From Candidatus Omnitrophota bacterium (lineage in GTDB: Bacteria; Hinthialibacterota; Hinthialibacteria; Hinthialibacterales; JAKPRU01), in the NCBI GenBank assembly GCA_029570205.1, contig JAKQSI010000109.1, positions 1 through 64,000 of the forward strand: a DNA stretch of 64,000 nucleotides, written 5' to 3'. Within the stretch, counting starts at the first letter, position 1. Each line of letters opens with the position of its first letter. Under the pieces are notes generated by a model, which saw nothing but the letters and a program-made list of their open reading frames with translations, was not told the DNA's origin and searched no databases. Shown piece by piece: positions 28,482 to 38,448 of the stretch. The translations under genes and the position numbers were made by a program.

Positions 28482-29381
28482 ATGAACGAAATGAGACGGC
28501 CGTTCCTGTCGATTCTTGCTGCATTGGCATCGCTGTGGATTGTCCCGGTCCACGCCGCCGAACCGCTGAGCGTATTTGTCAGCGTACCGCCCCAGGCGTA
28601 TATCGCCGAGCGGATCGGTGGCGAGCATGTTGCGGTGGAAGTTCTGGTCCGACCCGGCCAGGAGCCGCACACCTTCGAGCCGACACCGAAACAAATCCTG
28701 GCCCTCAGCCGGGCAAAGGTGTTCCTGCGGATCGGTATTCCCTTTGAAACGCGCCTGTTGGAGAAAATCCAGGCAAGTCATCCGGACCTGAAGGTAGTCG
28801 ATACTACAAAGGGTATCGAGAGACGGAGATTGACGAAAGACGAACTGTCTCACGACGAACATTCTGCCGACCGGGAAGAACATGACGAAGGAGAGCCGGA
28901 CCTGCATGTCTGGATGGCTCCTCCCCTCGTGGAGATCCTTGCACAAAACACAGCCGGAGTTTTTATGGAGGTTGATCCCTCTCATGCCGAAGAATATGAG
29001 CAGAATGTGCAGACCCTTTTGAAAGATGTCCGCGCCGTCCACGAGAAAATCAAGAAGAACTTTCTGCCGTTTAAAGGACGTTCTTTTTATGTGTTTCATC
29101 CCGCATTCGGCTACTTTGGAGATGCGTACGGTCTCCGACAGGAGGCCGTGGAAATCCAGGGCAAATCGCCATCTCCCCGGCAATTGTCGGAACTCATCCG
29201 CAAGGCAAAAGCGGAGAATGTGAAAGTAATCTTTGTGCAGCCCCAATTCGACAAACATGGGGCCGAGGTTGTTGCTGATGCCATCGGAGGCGTTGTGCTT
29301 CCATTGGACCCGCTGGCCAAAGACCTGTTAAAGAACTTTGAAGAAATCGCCGTAAAGATCGAACGCGCTCTGAAAGAGTAA
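28482..29381 (+). CDS. znuA: Zinc/manganese ABC transporter substrate-binding lipo/periplasmic protein (ZnuA-like)
   Basis: 299 residues of the cluster A-I metal-binding family with a Sec signal (ILAALASLWIVPVHAAE). Metal ligands are visible as His63 (EPHTFEPTP), His142 (DLHVWMAPP), His206 (FHPAFGYF) and Asp276 (VLPLDPLA). A His/Asp/Glu-rich loop (SHDEHSADREEHDEGE, about 123-138) precedes the second ligand, as in ZnuA proteins that scavenge zinc. It is the first gene of a three-gene operon, 6 bases before the ATPase. No Zur-type operator was recognised. Zinc is the likeliest ion; manganese is possible. Confidence 0.92.
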   Translation: MNEMRRPFLSILAALASLWIVPVHAAEPLSVFVSVPPQAYIAERIGGEHVAVEVLVRPGQEPHTFEPTPKQILALSRAKVFLRIGIPFETRLLEKIQASHPDLKVVDTTKGIERRRLTKDELSHDEHSADREEHDEGEPDLHVWMAPPLVEILAQNTAGVFMEVDPSHAEEYEQNVQTLLKDVRAVHEKIKKNFLPFKGRSFYVFHPAFGYFGDAYGLRQEAVEIQGKSPSPRQLSELIRKAKAENVKVIFVQPQFDKHGAEVVADAIGGVVLPLDPLAKDLLKNFEEIAVKIERALKE

Positions 29382-29387
29382 CCGGCA

Positions 29388-30161
29388 ATGACTGCGCCCG
29401 AACCCGCCGTATGGCTTCGCAATGTATCCTTTTCCTACAACCGTGTACCGGTTCTGGAAGAGGTAAATATCGACATTCCGCCCAATGAGTTCTGCAGCAT
29501 TGTCGGCCCGAACGGCGGCGGGAAAACGACACTGTTAAAGATCATTCTGGGCGCCGTGCAGCCGGACACGGGGGAAGTGCGTGTCCTGGGCGAAAGCCCG
29601 ATCCGCGCCCGACGCTGGATCGGCTACATGCCGCAATATACACGCTATGATCCGCATTTTCCCGTAACGGTTCTGGATGTTGTGTTGATGGGCCGTCTGG
29701 GAGCCGACGGGGTCAACGGCTTTTTCGGATGGTATGGACGCGAGGACCGGGAGGAGGCGCGGGCCGCATTGCGGGAGGTGGAAATGGCGGACAATTGGAA
29801 CCGGCCGTTCTCCGTGCTTTCGGGAGGGCAACGGCAACGGGTTTTGATCGCCCGCGCACTTTGCTGCCGACCGAGATTGCTTTTGCTCGATGAACCCACG
29901 TCCAATGTCGATGCGTTGGCGGAGGAAAAACTACTGTCCATCCTGCAACAATTGCAATCCCGCATGACAATTCTAATGGTTTCGCATGATTTGGGATTTG
30001 TCTCCACCGTTGTCCGAAGCGTGATTTGTGTCAACCGACGAGTACTCGTTCATCCCACCAGTGAACTGACCGGGGAGACCATTCGCGAGATTTACGGCGG
30101 CGATTTTCGGATGATTCGCCACGACCATCGCTGTTCGGAACAGGGGCATATCCGTGTCTGA
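29388..30161 (+). CDS. znuC: Metal ABC transporter ATP-binding protein (ZnuC-like)
   Basis: 257-residue ABC ATPase. Walker A is VGPNGGGKTTLLK, the Q-loop follows in YMPQYTRYD, the signature motif is FSVLSGGQRQRVLIARAL, Walker B LLLLDEPTSNVD, and the switch His lies in MVSHDLGFVS. It powers uptake of the metal delivered by the preceding binding protein. The gene starts 6 bases after znuA and overlaps the permease gene by 8 bases. Paired with ZnuB at the inner-membrane cytoplasmic face. Confidence 0.95.
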   Translation: MTAPEPAVWLRNVSFSYNRVPVLEEVNIDIPPNEFCSIVGPNGGGKTTLLKIILGAVQPDTGEVRVLGESPIRARRWIGYMPQYTRYDPHFPVTVLDVVLMGRLGADGVNGFFGWYGREDREEARAALREVEMADNWNRPFSVLSGGQRQRVLIARALCCRPRLLLLDEPTSNVDALAEEKLLSILQQLQSRMTILMVSHDLGFVSTVVRSVICVNRRVLVHPTSELTGETIREIYGGDFRMIRHDHRCSEQGHIRV

Positions 30162-31008
30162 GTTTATCCAGGCGCTTCACGATCCCGGAATTCCCTTCCT
30201 ACGATACGCCCTCCTTGCGGGCCTGTTGGCGAGCGTCTCATTCGGCGTTGTCGGAACCTACGTAGTCACCCGCAAAATCAGCTACATCGCCGGCGCTATC
30301 TCCCATTGCATGCTGGGAGGCATCGGGGCAGCGTTGTATGCGCAAACTGTGGTCGGATGGACGTGGTGCACTCCGATGCTCGGCGCGGTCGGCTCCGCGC
30401 TTGTAGCGGCCGTCGTGATCGGTCTTGTCAGCCTTCGCGGACAGCAGCGAGAGGATACGGTCATCGGTGCGCTCTGGGCTACCGGCATGGCGATCGGTCT
30501 CCTCTTCCTCGCAAAAACGCCCGGCTATTTCGATCCCATGAGTGTTCTGTTCGGTAATATCCTGTTGATTTCCAAACACGATCTCTGGCTGGTATCGGCG
30601 CTCGACATCCTTGTCGCCGGACTTGCGCTCCTGTTCCACAATAAGCTACTCGGCATTTGTTTCGATGAAGAGTTTACGGAACTTCGCGGCGTAAATGCCG
30701 GGGGATATTATCTGCTCCTGATCTGTCTCACCGCGTTAACCGTCGCTCTGCTGGTCCGTGTCGTCGGGATTGTTCTGGTCATTGCCCTGCTGACATTACC
30801 CGCCGCCGTCGCCGGGTATTTCGCGCGTCGAATCCGGCAGATGATGGTCCTCAGTATTGTTTTCTGCATGCTGTTTACCGTTACAGGACTTGCTTACAGC
30901 TACGTCTTCAATCTTCCCAGCGGTCCGAGCATTATTATGTTCGCCGGAGGAGCCTATCTTGTTGTTACCATTGTCAGCCGCTTTGTGAAATGGTTTGCGC
31001 ACGACTGA
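30154..31008 (+). CDS. znuB: Metal ABC transporter permease (ZnuB-like)
   Basis: 284 residues with about eight transmembrane helices (for example ALLAGLLASVSFGVVGTYVV and VVGIVLVIALLTLPAAVAGY). The family signature GAISHCMLGGIGAALY and the coupling segment ITLLVR-like region identify the ABC-3 (Mn/Zn) permease family. The start is a GTG that overlaps the ATPase reading frame by eight bases, indicating coupled translation. The last gene of the znuABC unit, it overlaps slightly with the leader of the heparinase-like gene. Confidence 0.94.
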   Translation: MSEFIQALHDPGIPFLRYALLAGLLASVSFGVVGTYVVTRKISYIAGAISHCMLGGIGAALYAQTVVGWTWCTPMLGAVGSALVAAVVIGLVSLRGQQREDTVIGALWATGMAIGLLFLAKTPGYFDPMSVLFGNILLISKHDLWLVSALDILVAGLALLFHNKLLGICFDEEFTELRGVNAGGYYLLLICLTALTVALLVRVVGIVLVIALLTLPAAVAGYFARRIRQMMVLSIVFCMLFTVTGLAYSYVFNLPSGPSIIMFAGGAYLVVTIVSRFVKWFAHD

Positions 31009-31045
31009 ATTCAGGAATACGACAGAATATCGGAAAGGAAAAACA

Positions 31046-33622
31046 ATGTCTTTCTTTCTTCGGAGTATATGCAGCCTCTTGATTCCATATCTGCTTGTTG
31101 CAATCCCTCATCTCGCCGCCTGCGCCGCCTCGTCCGAGGAATATGCGCATCCCGCCGGCTATATTTCCGTAAAGACCGTTCTGGAGATGCGGCAGAAGTA
31201 TGAACAATACGACTGGGCGAAAGCACTCATTGCGGCCAAACAGGAACGATACAAGAAATGGGTGGACCAGGATATCGACAAGATTCTGCGCGTCATTCCG
31301 AAGAAGCGTGTGGGTGTCTATCATTTATTTACGTGCCCCGACAGCAAATCCACATTGACCTTTTCCCCATTCGAGGACGACAATTTTGTCAGCGCCAAAA
31401 CCGGCAAAGTATTTCGCGCCGATGAGTTCTCGCCTGTGTATCCAAAAGACAGTCCTCTTGCCGGGACCTATTATGACGGTTGGGGATGCTACTTCGTGAT
31501 CTACCTCGCCGATGCCTGTTGGCAATCGGGGATTCTGTACCAGGTGCTTCAGGAGCCAGGATACGCGGAATGGGTTTCCCGTGTGCTTCTTTATTACGCC
31601 GATGAGGTCGCACCGCGCCTCCAATATGACGAAGGATATGGCCCCCGCATTTTGATGTACGGTCGGGAGGGCGATGCGATCCACATGAACAACTTCGTGT
31701 GCGCCTACGAATTGGTTCGGGACGCCGGATTTCTTACCGAGAATGAAAAACGCCGGATCGAGGAGAATTTTATCCGCTACATTTTTGAGAAATCCATTCT
31801 CGATAAGGAATATCACGAGGATCACAACGACATTCCCCATTACCTTTGCGCGATCATCCATGCCGGGCTGGCGATTGGGGAACCGCGATACCTGGAGTTT
31901 GGATTTGGCTACGGGGACTATTCCCCCGAAACACGCTCCAGGCATCGCAGCCTGGCCTACATAGCCCGGCATCATTTTCACGACGACGGGGCGCATCTGG
32001 ATCGCTGTTCCGGCTACCATTTGTATGCCGCGACGCCGTTTTACCGGAATCTGTTTATCGGTCATAATCTTTCGGAAATGGATCCTGCACAATTCCCCGA
32101 GAGTATCTTCGACTATTTTTCACCGGATCATCCCCTATCCGAAAGGGTAAAAGGGGTGGCACGGTGGGCGTCTGCGATGTGTACCTATGACGGCATCCTC
32201 CCGACCGTCGGCGACTCCATGGCCGCGACAGCCAGTTGTATGCTCTACGACCCGTTCGGAGAGATCGCCTATCGGTATTGCGGATTCAAGGAACTCGGCC
32301 TGGAAGAGAAGATCATTCGTGGCGAACGCCCGGACAATGCGCTAATCGTCGGTGTCCCTCAGATTCAGACCCGTGGCATTCGGACACATTCCGCGAATCT
32401 CTCGTCCGGCTATGCGGTTCTGAAACAGAATAATATGTATATTGCTCTCAACGCCCTGCAACCCGGAGGAGGTCATCAGCACGCGGATCGGCTGAATCTC
32501 CTCATGTATCTGAATGATCGCTTAATGAGCATGGAAAAGGCTACACCTTACAACGATCTGAGCCTCCGAGACCAGGCCACGTACAGCTGGGCACATAACA
32601 CGGTTGTAGTGGATTCAACGACGCAGCCCCAGGGCGAGTCGCTCAAGCCGGAGCAGGTCCCCCAGATTACTCAATTTCTGGATCACCCGCAGATCGGCGT
32701 GATTCGTGCGGAAGGCGATCATCTGTATCCATCCACCACAATGTATCAGCGGACCGTTTTTCGGATCGACAATTTAATTGTGGATGTGTTCGGGGTCGAA
32801 GGCGGGAAGACACATGATTACATTTACCACAATTACGGCGAGCAATGCCAGGTGGATATTCCCCTGACGGAAGGGGGACCGTTCGATATATCGGACTACC
32901 TGGTCGGAGGAAACCCAACCTGCCATTGTGCAACTACAAAAGACATCTGCCGCGCAGTGTGGACATTCCCGGCAATACCCGATTCCGTGTACCCAATGCG
33001 GAAATTGCCCGCCGCAATGCACCTGACGCTGCTCCCGGATTCCGACAGAGAGACCACCGTATTCCATTTACTGACACAATATCCCGAGCAGGAAAGGCCA
33101 TTAACCAACACTTTCATGGCGCGACGCGCAGGGCCGAGAAACACGTTCGTTTCCGTTTTTGAATCGACTGTTGCGGATCATTCTTCTTCCGTTCTCCAGG
33201 CAGAATCCTCCAGCATCACCTATTCCGCAGTAAAGGTACAGATTTCAACCACGGACAAAGAAATCGCTATCGTGAACGTTTCGGGCAAGAATCCGATCAA
33301 TCAGAAAGGATTCGAAACGGATGCCGCTTACGCTGTGGTCGTCCGTTCGAAGCGGAACGCCGAGACGAATCTTATCGCACTGGGCGCGGGAACTTATTTC
33401 CGCATGGACGAAATCGCTGTTATTTTGGCAGACAATGCGCACCCCACGACCGCTGTATTCTCCGGAATCGGCGAGCAGGCGGATATACGATTCTCCGAGC
33501 CGGTGGAGTATATTACCCGCGCCGGGGGAAATGAATACCTGCAACCACGAACTGTAGAGGGTCTCGTACATTTTGCGAAAGATCAGTCACGTCATTTTCA
33601 GCAAAACACTGTCGCGAATTAG
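31046..33622 (+). CDS. Secreted heparinase II/III-like polysaccharide lyase
   Basis: 858 residues from the ATG at 31046 with AAGGA eight bases upstream; the frame is open 17 codons further into znuB but lacks a signal. A Sec signal (LLIPYLLVAIPHLAACAA) gives periplasmic or outside location. The N-terminal alpha/alpha toroid includes HEDHNDIPHYLCAIIHAG and DDGAHLDRCSGYHLYA, the Tyr-containing active-site region, and the C-terminal heparinase_II_III beta-sandwich begins near ALQPGGGHQHADRLNLLMYL with its conserved His. Such lyases cleave uronic-acid polymers (heparinoids, alginate oligomers); which one is not shown. The AlgE-like porin in the window makes uronate export/import worth considering. 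Confidence 0.85.
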   Translation: MSFFLRSICSLLIPYLLVAIPHLAACAASSEEYAHPAGYISVKTVLEMRQKYEQYDWAKALIAAKQERYKKWVDQDIDKILRVIPKKRVGVYHLFTCPDSKSTLTFSPFEDDNFVSAKTGKVFRADEFSPVYPKDSPLAGTYYDGWGCYFVIYLADACWQSGILYQVLQEPGYAEWVSRVLLYYADEVAPRLQYDEGYGPRILMYGREGDAIHMNNFVCAYELVRDAGFLTENEKRRIEENFIRYIFEKSILDKEYHEDHNDIPHYLCAIIHAGLAIGEPRYLEFGFGYGDYSPETRSRHRSLAYIARHHFHDDGAHLDRCSGYHLYAATPFYRNLFIGHNLSEMDPAQFPESIFDYFSPDHPLSERVKGVARWASAMCTYDGILPTVGDSMAATASCMLYDPFGEIAYRYCGFKELGLEEKIIRGERPDNALIVGVPQIQTRGIRTHSANLSSGYAVLKQNNMYIALNALQPGGGHQHADRLNLLMYLNDRLMSMEKATPYNDLSLRDQATYSWAHNTVVVDSTTQPQGESLKPEQVPQITQFLDHPQIGVIRAEGDHLYPSTTMYQRTVFRIDNLIVDVFGVEGGKTHDYIYHNYGEQCQVDIPLTEGGPFDISDYLVGGNPTCHCATTKDICRAVWTFPAIPDSVYPMRKLPAAMHLTLLPDSDRETTVFHLLTQYPEQERPLTNTFMARRAGPRNTFVSVFESTVADHSSSVLQAESSSITYSAVKVQISTTDKEIAIVNVSGKNPINQKGFETDAAYAVVVRSKRNAETNLIALGAGTYFRMDEIAVILADNAHPTTAVFSGIGEQADIRFSEPVEYITRAGGNEYLQPRTVEGLVHFAKDQSRHFQQNTVAN

Positions 33623-34059
33623 CGAAGCAAAGACCGTAAATTGCCCCTGCGGTGTATCAGGAAATCATTGTCGGCACTCCAGAACGGCTATATGGATGTG
33701 AGGTAGATATTCTTTTCTGTCTTGCTGCAAAAGCATGTTCGCAAAAGATCAGGAGGAGAAACATCACTGCGACAGGTATGGGAAGGCTCCTTGCATTAAC
33801 CGAGGTGGAATCGAGATAATACTTGATTGACAATAACAGACCGGAACGGGGAAAGTCCAGGTGTCGCGTACGGGGTTTTATGTCCGACGCTGTATATATA
33901 AAAGTACCCTATTGGATTACCTGTATGTATACAGATCGGTATTCGGCTAGATTTTGCATCTTACACTGTTGACAGACATTGTTGACCGTCCCGGAAAGAT
34001 GATACGATACGGTCTTCTATTATTCGCCAATTTCAGATGGGTCAATTGGAGGAGACGGC
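33623..34059. other. Intergenic region upstream of Gfo/Idh/MocA gene
   Basis: 437 bases, AT-richer than its surroundings, with no convincing gene. It contains an operator-like palindrome at 33921-33934 and a weak promoter-like pair TTGACC (33982-33987) and TACGAT (34003-34008) with a 15-base spacer. A GGAGG Shine-Dalgarno precedes the next ATG. Confidence 0.55.
33921..33934. promoter_or_regulatory. Operator-like palindrome CTGTATGTATACAG
   Basis: CTGTA-TGTA-TACAG is a short inverted repeat containing the TGTATACA core seen in several GntR/LacI-type operators. It is two bases shorter than an enterobacterial LexA box (CTGT-N8-ACAG). Located about 125 bases before the oxidoreductase start. The regulator is unknown. 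Confidence 0.3.
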
Positions 34060-34986
34060 ATGAGAATCGGTGTTGTGGAATTGGACACATCGCACCCGCA
34101 GAATTGGATTCCGATCGAGCGCAAGTTGGGCCATGAGGTAATCGGGGTCTGGGATGAGGGCGCAATACGTCCCAGGGGATTTGTCGAAGAGTTCGCGCGG
34201 GACCTTGGGGTACCGAGAGTGTTCCGGTCCCTGGAAGAGATGATCCCGGAGATCGACTGCGCGATTTTACACAGCTGTAATTGGGATATTCATGTCGAGC
34301 GTTCGCGTCCGTTTGTACACGCGGGGATCCCCGTACTGATCGACAAACCGATTGCAGGCAAGGTGAGAGACCTTGAACAGTTACGGGAATGGGTGCGCAA
34401 CAGCGCGAGGATTTGCGGCGGCTCCTCGCTGCGATTCTGCCGGGAAAGTTGCGACTGGTGGGCACGGCCGGTCGAGGAGCGAGGGACACCGATGACCGCG
34501 ATCTGCGGTTGCGGGACGGATGAATTCAACTACGGCATTCATGCGTACGCGCTGCTGAGCAGCGTGATGGGACCCGGCATTCAGAGTGTGCAGCACCTGT
34601 GCGGAGAAGAGCAGCGGCGAATCGCGGTAACTTGGGGTGACGGGCGCATGGGGATTCTGGTGATCGGTACAAATGGGGTCTGCCTGCCGTTCCACGGCAC
34701 CATCGTTACAGAAAAAAGCGTGACTCAATACCAGGTCGATTCATCCAGGATTTATGAGTCGCTTCTTCGCGCAGTCTTGCCGTACCTGGCGGGCGAAACG
34801 GATACGCCGCCGGTTCCATTTGATGCCTTGATTGAGCCGGAGCTCTGCGCAATCGCGGCGTTGCGATCCAGGAAACAGGGTGGGCGCGTCGTGCTGCTCT
34901 CGGAGTTGCCGGATGATGACGAGGGTTATGACGGAGCAGCGTTTGCGGCAGAATACCGCACAATCCGCAATCCAAAGGGGGAATAA
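34060..34986 (+). CDS. Gfo/Idh/MocA-like oxidoreductase
   Basis: 308 residues, on the short side. The Rossmann N-terminus reads MRIGVVELDTSHPQNWIP, with the Gly-rich loop degenerate (VELDTSH in place of GxGxxG). The signature IPVLIDKPIAGK retains Asp-Lys-Pro instead of Glu-Lys-Pro, and TDEFNYGIHAYALLSSVMG holds the His of the catalytic region. This pattern is seen in divergent family members whose dehydrogenase activity is uncertain. The gene has its own GGAGG ribosome site and stands alone, convergent with the DprA-like gene. Probably a sugar-related oxidoreductase. Confidence 0.82.
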   Translation: MRIGVVELDTSHPQNWIPIERKLGHEVIGVWDEGAIRPRGFVEEFARDLGVPRVFRSLEEMIPEIDCAILHSCNWDIHVERSRPFVHAGIPVLIDKPIAGKVRDLEQLREWVRNSARICGGSSLRFCRESCDWWARPVEERGTPMTAICGCGTDEFNYGIHAYALLSSVMGPGIQSVQHLCGEEQRRIAVTWGDGRMGILVIGTNGVCLPFHGTIVTEKSVTQYQVDSSRIYESLLRAVLPYLAGETDTPPVPFDALIEPELCAIAALRSRKQGGRVVLLSELPDDDEGYDGAAFAAEYRTIRNPKGE

Positions 34987-35078
34987 TCCTTTCCTGTACC
35001 CGGCTCACCGCTCCTGTCCCCCCGTTCCAACATTCCATCAGACAACATCCTATGAGAAATTAGTGTAGAAACGAAATC

Positions 35079-35103
35079 AGAGCAAAGCAGGACACCTTGC
35101 TCT
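35079..35103 (-). terminator. Stem-loop at the end of the RecQ-PRTase/DprA operon
   Basis: AGAGCAA (35079-35085) pairs with TTGCTCT (35097-35103), overlapping the DprA-like stop codon. On the minus strand the stem is followed by GATTTCGTTTCT, moderately U-rich. Plausible weak terminator of the operon. Confidence 0.4.
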
Positions 35104-36376
35104 ACTCCAACAAAGACAGCTGTGACTTCGGTGCGTATCTCACAGGTGTTCCGTGCTTTTCCAATACACCTTCCTTAACTAATCGTTGCAGCCACTTCCT
35201 TGCCTGCTTTTCCGATACACCCAAGTTCGCCGCCACCTCGCTAGCCGTTCTTGCGGAGGGTAGATTTCTGAGCATTTCTCGTGCCTTTGCAAACTCCTCG
35301 TCTACAGGTTTCTTGGACGATTCGGGGCAAGGTTTTTCGGCGGGCAATACCGGCGCGACTTCGGGAGCCTTTGCCGGTTCCTCAGAAAGCAGGGAAAAGA
35401 GATTGTCCTGTTCGGATGTAGTTTTTTTCGGACTCACCCGACTCGTTAGCAGTTTCCGCAAAGCCTCCGGGGTACCGGGATTCGGCCAAGCCGATGCGCC
35501 TTTCCGTTGAAGCGCCTCCATTTCCTTACCGGATTCCCCATCGGCACGAACATAAACCGGCACAAACCGGAGCCTTTCCAGCTGCTCGACCGCACCGGCC
35601 CATGTACCGCCCTTCTCGTAATCCGAACTGACGACCAGCGCTGCGTCCGCCAGCGCGTAAATTAGTTTATTCCGATACATAGCATACCCCACATTAAACA
35701 CGGCTAAAGGATCAAATGGTGAGATCAGGACCAGCCGATTCTCCATCCGAAAGTCGCGGTTTTCGCGATTCAACACAGCCCGCTCCAGGCTGTCTGCCAT
35801 GACCCCCACAACCTGCCCGCCGGCTTCCAGCGCGCCGCGCATGGCGGCCCGGTCAATCCCGCGCGCACCACCGGAGATCAGCGCACAACCGGCCTCCGCA
35901 GTTAGCCGTCCGATCCGCTCGGTGTACTCGACCGGCGCATCCCCCACATTCCGCGAACCGACAACTGCTAATCCGCCCGTATCCAGTATCGAGGCGTCTC
36001 CGCACCCATACAGAATCGGCGGCGCATTTTCCTCCATGCGCACCCTCAAACGATTCGGGTACTCGTCATCCATGTAACTGACTACCCAGATTCCCCGTGT
36101 CTGCCGGCGCTCAACCGCCTGACTCAGTAACAATCCCCGATCCAACAGGCGCTTCATGCGGTCGATATCAACCACAGTTCGGCATTCCTCCGGCAAAATC
36201 TCCAAATCGGAAGTCAGCAGGTCCGCCGGTTCCAGTTCGTAATCACGGAGTATTCGAGCCAACTTCTTGAATTCGCCCGGTGTGAGTAAATCGCCGGACG
36301 GTTCACCGTGCCCCAGGATCAGCGGCGCAGTCAGCAACAGAATGGCCTGCGTATTGGGGGAGATCTCTGCGATCAT
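35102..36376 (-). CDS. DprA/Smf-like Rossmann protein with C-terminal winged helix
   Basis: 424 residues. The DprA Rossmann core spans about 95-310: [29 protein letters not shown] (138-145), [14 protein letters not shown] (165-177) and [12 protein letters not shown] (251-262), matching the ssDNA/RecA-loading fold. A Pro/Glu-rich linker (about 320-360) leads to a winged helix ([23 protein letters not shown]). Its ATG overlaps the RecQ-phosphoribosyltransferase stop as ATGA, so both are made together. A lone DprA would serve transformation; the fixed pairing with a PRTase instead recalls ShosA, the DprA-like antitoxin of the ShosTA anti-phage system. Function as partner or antitoxin is inference. 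Confidence 0.88.
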   Translation of the reverse strand: MIAEISPNTQAILLLTAPLILGHGEPSGDLLTPGEFKKLARILRDYELEPADLLTSDLEILPEECRTVVDIDRMKRLLDRGLLLSQAVERRQTRGIWVVSYMDDEYPNRLRVRMEENAPPILYGCGDASILDTGGLAVVGSRNVGDAPVEYTERIGRLTAEAGCALISGGARGIDRAAMRGALEAGGQVVGVMADSLERAVLNRENRDFRMENRLVLISPFDPLAVFNVGYAMYRNKLIYALADAALVVSSDYEKGGTWAGAVEQLERLRFVPVYVRADGESGKEMEALQRKGASAWPNPGTPEALRKLLTSRVSPKKTTSEQDNLFSLLSEEPAKAPEVAPVLPAEKPCPESSKKPVDEEFAKAREMLRNLPSARTASEVAANLGVSEKQARKWLQRLVKEGVLEKHGTPVRYAPKSQLSLLE

Positions 36377-38445
36377 GTTTTCTGTCCGATCAATGAAAGC
36401 GCCAATGGAAACACCTCACCGCTGCCGTGTGTGCGCAACAACCACGCCGCAATAGTCATAGTCCAGCGCGAGTCGACAATGTCATCTACCAGCAGAACAG
36501 GCCCTCTGGGCAGCCGCAGGGCACGGACCTCCAAAGACCCGTCGATATTACGTGCCTGTTGGGAACTGTTAGCCATTAATTTTTGCTTCGGTCTGTCGTC
36601 AGTTTTCTCAAACACCGCATAAAACGGCATTTTCAGAGCCGCTGCCAGCCGTTCGGCAAAATCGCGAACCGGTTCTGCATCTCGGGATGGAATACAGGTT
36701 ATCCATACCGGCATAGGCTCCGGATTCCACTCATGCACCAGGTCCACACAGGCTGATACCAGTTTATCGGAGAAACAGCCGTCGCGGTACTTACCCTCAC
36801 GGACCATCCTTCCCCACCCGGCATCTCCCCAGATACAGAGCGCCTTGCCGGGCTGCGCCTGAACGCCTGGAACGATATTCCCCTCCAGTTGGTACTTCGG
36901 CAAACCACCGATGGGCCATTCCTTCCGCGGCTTGATCAGGAGAGCACTTCGCCGAAGAAACGAGATCGCCTCCTGTACCAATGCCGGGTCAACCCATGTC
37001 GGCAGCGGCGATAAAACCGGCGGGCGAACTGTAGCCGGGTCCCCATCCAGCGCCCGAATAAGAAACTCCATGTGCCCCGATTTCAGATTCACATAATCCT
37101 GCATCTGTTGCTGTTCCACGCGACGAAGGCGGGTCAGTCGCTCCGCGCGCTGCCAGAATGTTTCGGGCAGAGTTGCCGCGGTCAGTTGCCATGTTGTACC
37201 CTGTTTCGCAATCGGCGCGGGCGACTCCAATGAAAGAAGCTGGATCGCTTTCTCGATGCGGCCCCGGCTGATATTAACCTTTACCATCAGTTCGGGAATC
37301 GAAAGGCCGTTGGGGGAGGCCTCCAGCGCCCCCAGTATCGATTGAACCTCTACCCGCGTCGGGAAAGCCGTCGTAATAAAGTAGTCGTTAATTTCCGCCT
37401 CTTCCTCACCGCTGAGAAGAACACCGTAAGCCGCATGAATCGCTCTGCCCGCCCGCCCTACCTGCTGATAATAGGCGACCACCGAGCCGGGAGCCTGATA
37501 ATGGATTACAAAAGCCAGGTCGGGTTTGTCGAATCCCATCCCCAGCGCCGTTGTCGCCACCAGCGCTTTTACGCGATTCTCCAAGAGCGCACGCTCCAGC
37601 CGAGGTCGATCCGCTCCTGTCTCGCCCGTATAAGAGGCCACATTGACGCCGCGCGACTTCAGCCAGTCCGCTACCTGTACCGCGTCGCGAACAGTTAGAG
37701 TATAAATGATCCCGTGACCCGGCAGCGCGGGTACATGTTCCGCCAGCCAGGCCATACGTTCCTCTTCCTTCGGCAGGCGAACAGTCTGAAGTGTAATGGA
37801 CGGACGGTTCAGGTCGCCGCAGGATACATGAAGCTGGGGTCCCAGCACGGCGCGCAAATCATCCATGACCCGGTTGTTTGCGGTAGCCGTTGTCGCCAGA
37901 AGACGCAGATTCGCGGGGAGGGTGCGAACGATGCGCTCCAATAGTCGATAGTGAGGGCGGAAATCATGTCCCCAGTCTGAAATGCAGTGGGCCTCGTCAA
38001 TCACAAGTAAAGAGATTCGCGCGGCGAGTCTTGCCAGTACCTTTGTGCGGAAATGTTCGTTCGCCAGCCGTTCCGGAGAGATCAGCAGGAAATCAATCTT
38101 GTTCTTTCGGATCTCGGTTTCAACATACTCCCATTCCTCCTGGTTGTCGGAGTTGATCGTAACTGCGCGGACTCCCATTCGTTCCGCCGCGGCGATCTGG
38201 TTACGCATTAGCGCCAGTAATGGAGAAATGAGCAGCGCCGGTCCCGCGCCCGCTTCACGCAACATCTTGGCGGCAATGAAATAGACGTAACTCTTCCCCC
38301 AGCCGGTTTTCTGTACCAGCAGTAACCGCCCGCGACCCTCCACAATATGTCGAATCGCTTCCTCCTGCCCTTCGCGAAACAGACCGTCCGCGCGTCCGAG
38401 TCCAAGTCGGAGAAGTTCAGAGGCTCTGGGGTGGTTGAAGGTCAT
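36373..38445 (-). CDS. RecQ-type helicase fused to a C-terminal phosphoribosyltransferase domain
   Basis: 690 residues. Superfamily 2 helicase motifs: [12 protein letters not shown] (Walker A, Lys51), [21 protein letters not shown] (DEAH 150-153), [21 protein letters not shown] and [10 protein letters not shown]. The usual RecQ zinc module and HRDC are not recognisable. Residues about 560-690 form a ComF-like type I PRTase: [20 protein letters not shown], then [16 protein letters not shown] (PRPP-binding motif, Asp654-Asp655), with SRWT in place of the canonical TGxT. Its start lies 3 bases after the broken hicA gene and its stop overlaps the DprA-like start. Likely DNA-acting defence or repair enzyme; what the PRTase modifies is unknown. 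Confidence 0.9.
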   Translation of the reverse strand: MTFNHPRASELLRLGLGRADGLFREGQEEAIRHIVEGRGRLLLVQKTGWGKSYVYFIAAKMLREAGAGPALLISPLLALMRNQIAAAERMGVRAVTINSDNQEEWEYVETEIRKNKIDFLLISPERLANEHFRTKVLARLAARISLLVIDEAHCISDWGHDFRPHYRLLERIVRTLPANLRLLATTATANNRVMDDLRAVLGPQLHVSCGDLNRPSITLQTVRLPKEEERMAWLAEHVPALPGHGIIYTLTVRDAVQVADWLKSRGVNVASYTGETGADRPRLERALLENRVKALVATTALGMGFDKPDLAFVIHYQAPGSVVAYYQQVGRAGRAIHAAYGVLLSGEEEAEINDYFITTAFPTRVEVQSILGALEASPNGLSIPELMVKVNISRGRIEKAIQLLSLESPAPIAKQGTTWQLTAATLPETFWQRAERLTRLRRVEQQQMQDYVNLKSGHMEFLIRALDGDPATVRPPVLSPLPTWVDPALVQEAISFLRRSALLIKPRKEWPIGGLPKYQLEGNIVPGVQAQPGKALCIWGDAGWGRMVREGKYRDGCFSDKLVSACVDLVHEWNPEPMPVWITCIPSRDAEPVRDFAERLAAALKMPFYAVFEKTDDRPKQKLMANSSQQARNIDGSLEVRALRLPRGPVLLVDDIVDSRWTMTIAAWLLRTHGSGEVFPLALSLIGQKT

Positions 38446-38448
38446 GGA

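Noticed and set aside
27928-28530. A 200-codon open frame on the minus strand
   Set aside because: It consists of tandem and hairpin repeats translated in frame, with no family similarity, and it overlaps the znuA start.
33921-33934. LexA (SOS) box
   Set aside because: Spacing between CTGT and ACAG is six bases, not the eight of the enterobacterial box, and the adjacent gene is not a repair gene.
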